Shown here: piece by piece, positions 5,784 through 6,931 of the stretch
Layout of the letters: every line of letters starts with the position of its first letter
Position numbering within the stretch: the stretch's first letter is position 1
Source of the DNA: Caldithrix sp.
Lineage (GTDB): Bacteria > KSB1 > UBA2214 > DYKH01
Direction of reading: 5' to 3'
NCBI GenBank assembly: GCA_020722685.1
Contig: DYKH01000239.1
Location: 1-6,931, forward strand
DNA length: 6,931 nucleotides
Made by a program: the position numbers and the translations under genes
Notes under the pieces: generated by a model
The model's input: only the letters and a program-made list of their open reading frames with translations
What the model was told of the DNA's origin: nothing
Databases searched by the model: none

Positions 5784-6146
5784 TCAATCAAAGCGCGTAT
5801 GCTGCGGGGCTTGATTGCCCGCGATGCGCATTAACTCGCCTTCGTGTACCTCATATTCTCCCAGATGCACACGCATCAGGCTTTTCCAAAGTTTTCCGTG
5901 GTTGGGAACCGAGAAGTGGAGCAGCTCGTGAACGATCACGTAGTCCCATAGCTCGGGTTTCAAGCCGGGTAGTTCGTCGCTGAAATTCAAATGGCCTGCG
6001 GTGGAACACGAGGCCCATTTGTTGCGCATCGGCCGCACCCCCAGCCAGACAATCTTAATGTCCAGCTTGTCGGCCCAGTACCGGACGCGCTGTTTGAATT
6101 CCGTCTTCTTTGAATCTGCATCCATCGGCGAAATCTGCGGTGTCAA
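5784..6146 (-). CDS. YgjP-like (DUF45) zinc metallopeptidase, short form
   Basis: This 120-residue protein carries the zinc-metallopeptidase core of the YgjP/DUF45 group (SprT/M48-like fold): RPMRNKWASCSTAGHLNFS (38-56) corresponds to the family's R-x-M-x-x-x-W-G-S-C-S block, and VIVHELLHFSVPNHGKLW (70-87) contains HExxH (His73, Glu74, His77) and a third ligand His83. Family proteins are often about 230 residues, so this is a compact version without the usual N-terminal part; such short versions commonly accompany type I restriction loci. The start is TTG 6146, whose TTGA overlaps the hsdR remnant's TGA by 4 nt, with AAGG (6160-6157) upstream; ATG 6125 is an alternative lacking a ribosome-binding site. 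All zinc residues are intact. Its substrate and role are unknown; the tight coupling suggests it was the last gene of the hsd operon. Confidence 0.85.
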   Translation of the reverse strand: MTPQISPMDADSKKTEFKQRVRYWADKLDIKIVWLGVRPMRNKWASCSTAGHLNFSDELPGLKPELWDYVIVHELLHFSVPNHGKLWKSLMRVHLGEYEVHEGELMRIAGNQAPQHTRFD

Positions 6147-6616
6147 ATCCGATCCGCCTTTTCCAGCAGCGCAAACAACTCATCCACCATCGCCGTCACC
6201 CGGTCCAGGTCCTCCGTTTCGGCGAAGAGGGCGAAGGTCATTTTTTTGCGAAGTTCACGAAGGGCGTTTTCGCTGCGCTTCCAGTTCGGAAACTCGGTGA
6301 AGGCGTGGCGAATCTTGCGGCTGACCGCCTCGGCGTTCTCAATCTTCGCGTCGAGCAGGCTGCGATAGACAAAATAGGTCAGACCATCGAAAGACTTCTC
6401 GGCCTGTTCCTTCTTCCGCGTTTCGTTACCTTCCACTTCCCGCAGCAATTCGGCCAGGGCCTCGGCCGTGCTGGTTTGGCGGCTCTCGAAGCTCTCCTGC
6501 ACTGCCCTTGCACGTTCCGCCATGGCGATAAGGTAAGGGTCATCGCTGTTCTCCTCGGCCAGCTTTTCAATGCTTTTGATCAGGTTGATGACTTTGGTGC
6601 CATCCCCGCCCTGCTT
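6143..6616 (-). pseudogene. hsdR: Remnant of hsdR (type I restriction endonuclease), C-terminal ~157 residues
   Basis: From about [18 protein letters not shown] to the end at 6143 the frame encodes the helical C-terminal region of type I HsdR subunits (DUF3387-like), with recognisable segments such as ENSDDPYLIAMAERA, RQTSTAEALAELLREVE, FDGLTYFVYRSLLDAK and FPNWKRSENALRELRKK. This region contacts the methylase core; the nuclease and helicase/translocase motor domains (about 800 residues) are missing, so no restriction is possible. The same frame runs open to a TTG at 6778, but residues before about 55 are out-of-frame hsdM sequence. The stop TGA (6145-6143) is normal and couples to the metallopeptidase. 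The reading frame has stayed open, which suggests a recent deletion. Whether any product is made is doubtful, as no start with a ribosome-binding site precedes it. Confidence 0.85.
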
Positions 6617-6782
6617 CGCAGAGGCGCTTGGTGAAAATGAGCGGGAGGATGTAGTCCTTGTACTTCGGCGCGTCCTTGGCGCCACGGATGGAACATGCGG
6701 CGTCCCAGATCCAGGACTCAAGGGATTTGTCTTTGCCGTTATTGTTTGCCAATTGAGGTTGATCCGTTCGAACCGCAACCAT
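6567..6782 (-). pseudogene. hsdM: Remnant of hsdM (type I modification methyltransferase), N-terminal ~55 residues
   Basis: ATG 6782 has AAGGG (6793-6789) 6 nt upstream. The first 55 residues match the N-terminal helical domain of HsdM subunits: [20 protein letters not shown], then [20 protein letters not shown] and TKRLC. The true gene continues with about 450 more residues including the SAM-binding and NPPF catalytic motifs; none is present. After Cys55 (about 6618) the frame runs into out-of-frame hsdR sequence, adding 16 unrelated residues to a stop at 6567. The break point lies at about 6610-6625, where the hsdR frame takes over at a +1 offset. The 71-residue product cannot methylate DNA. 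Confidence 0.85.
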
Positions 6783-6825
6783 TTTTCACCCTTTTCTGAT
6801 GCCTGATAATGGGCACAACTTGGGA

Positions 6826-6853
6826 ATTATATGGGCAATAGTCAATAAAACAA
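6826..6853 (-). promoter_or_regulatory. Surviving promoter of the hsd locus
   Basis: On the minus strand a perfect TATAAT (6831-6826) is preceded at 16 bp by TTGTTT (6853-6848). Transcription would start near 6819, about 36 nt before the hsdM ATG. The -35 abuts the T-tract of the tRNA terminator. It could now drive the intact metallopeptidase gene through the hsd scar. Confidence 0.45.
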
Positions 6854-6882
6854 AAAAGCACCCAGGCTGTAACCTGGATGCT
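6851..6882 (-). terminator. Intrinsic terminator of the tRNA gene
   Basis: Reading the minus strand, AGCATCCAGG and CCTGGGTGCT (one T-G wobble) form a 10-bp stem with the 6-nt loop TTACAG, followed at once by six T residues. It lies 9 nt after the tRNA CCA end and separates it from the hsd promoter. Confidence 0.88.
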
Positions 6883-6891
6883 TGTTTCTTT

Positions 6892-6931
6892 TGGCTCCCC
6901 GGGACAGGCTCGAACTGCCGACCTAGTGATT
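6892..6931 (-). tRNA. 3' part of a tRNA gene, probably tRNA-Asn (truncated by window edge)
   Basis: The minus strand from 6931 to 6892 holds the 3' half of a tRNA: A37-A38, an anticodon-stem half TCACT, variable loop AGGTC, T-stem GGCAG/CTGTC around the loop TTCGAGC, acceptor strand CCGGGGA, discriminator G and encoded CCA. The anticodon itself lies outside the window. G73 with an acceptor end GGGGAGCCA and AA after the anticodon matches proteobacterial tRNA-Asn (GTT), but other isotypes cannot be excluded without the 5' half. Confidence 0.8.

Noticed and set aside
1..6931. CRISPR array, insertion sequence or integrase
   Set aside because: No regularly spaced repeats, no transposase or recombinase motifs and no terminal inverted repeats were seen on either strand.

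Overview
The window looks like chromosomal DNA of a Gram-negative proteobacterium. It carries an outer-membrane assembly lipoprotein (BamD), a canonical gamma/beta-type LexA box (CTGT-N8-ACAG) and a proteobacterial-style tRNA-Asn end. Gene content and moderate GC make an Acidithiobacillus-like organism plausible, but that is an impression and not demonstrated. The window falls into a housekeeping half (1 to about 4750) and an accessory half (about 4950 to 6850).

Left part, plus strand (1-2186): tag, the 3-methyladenine DNA glycosylase I of base-excision repair, is followed by a near-perfect LexA/SOS operator (726-745). The operator lies directly over the likely promoter and ribosome-binding region of a 71-residue single-pass membrane protein with a glycine-zipper motif. 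Next comes an 89-residue helical protein starting at TTG, whose layout resembles the small phage DsbA/GapR-type DNA-binding proteins. It is followed by bamD. The SOS-controlled small membrane gene, possibly co-transcribed with the helical protein, is the best candidate here for an undescribed system: a damage-induced membrane effector, by analogy with TisB, SidA or other SOS division inhibitors.

Middle, minus strand (2195-4751): an AI-2E family permease overlaps a downstream 14-TM DHA2-family (EmrB/QacA-like) drug exporter, so the two form an export operon. It converges on bamD with only 8 bp between the stop codons. A near-palindrome (4876-4895) upstream may be its operator.

Right part (4950-6931): a vapBC toxin-antitoxin operon on the plus strand has its own promoter and an inverted repeat over the -10. 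The PIN toxin has valine where family members normally have a catalytic glutamate. Facing it on the minus strand is the scar of a type I restriction-modification locus: the first ~55 codons of hsdM are joined out of frame to the last ~157 codons of hsdR. An intact YgjP-like zinc metallopeptidase follows, with a 4-nt overlap. At the right edge, also on the minus strand, lies the 3' part of a tRNA gene (probably tRNA-Asn) with a strong intrinsic terminator. Toxin-antitoxin, broken restriction system and tRNA together look like the end of a decaying defence island.
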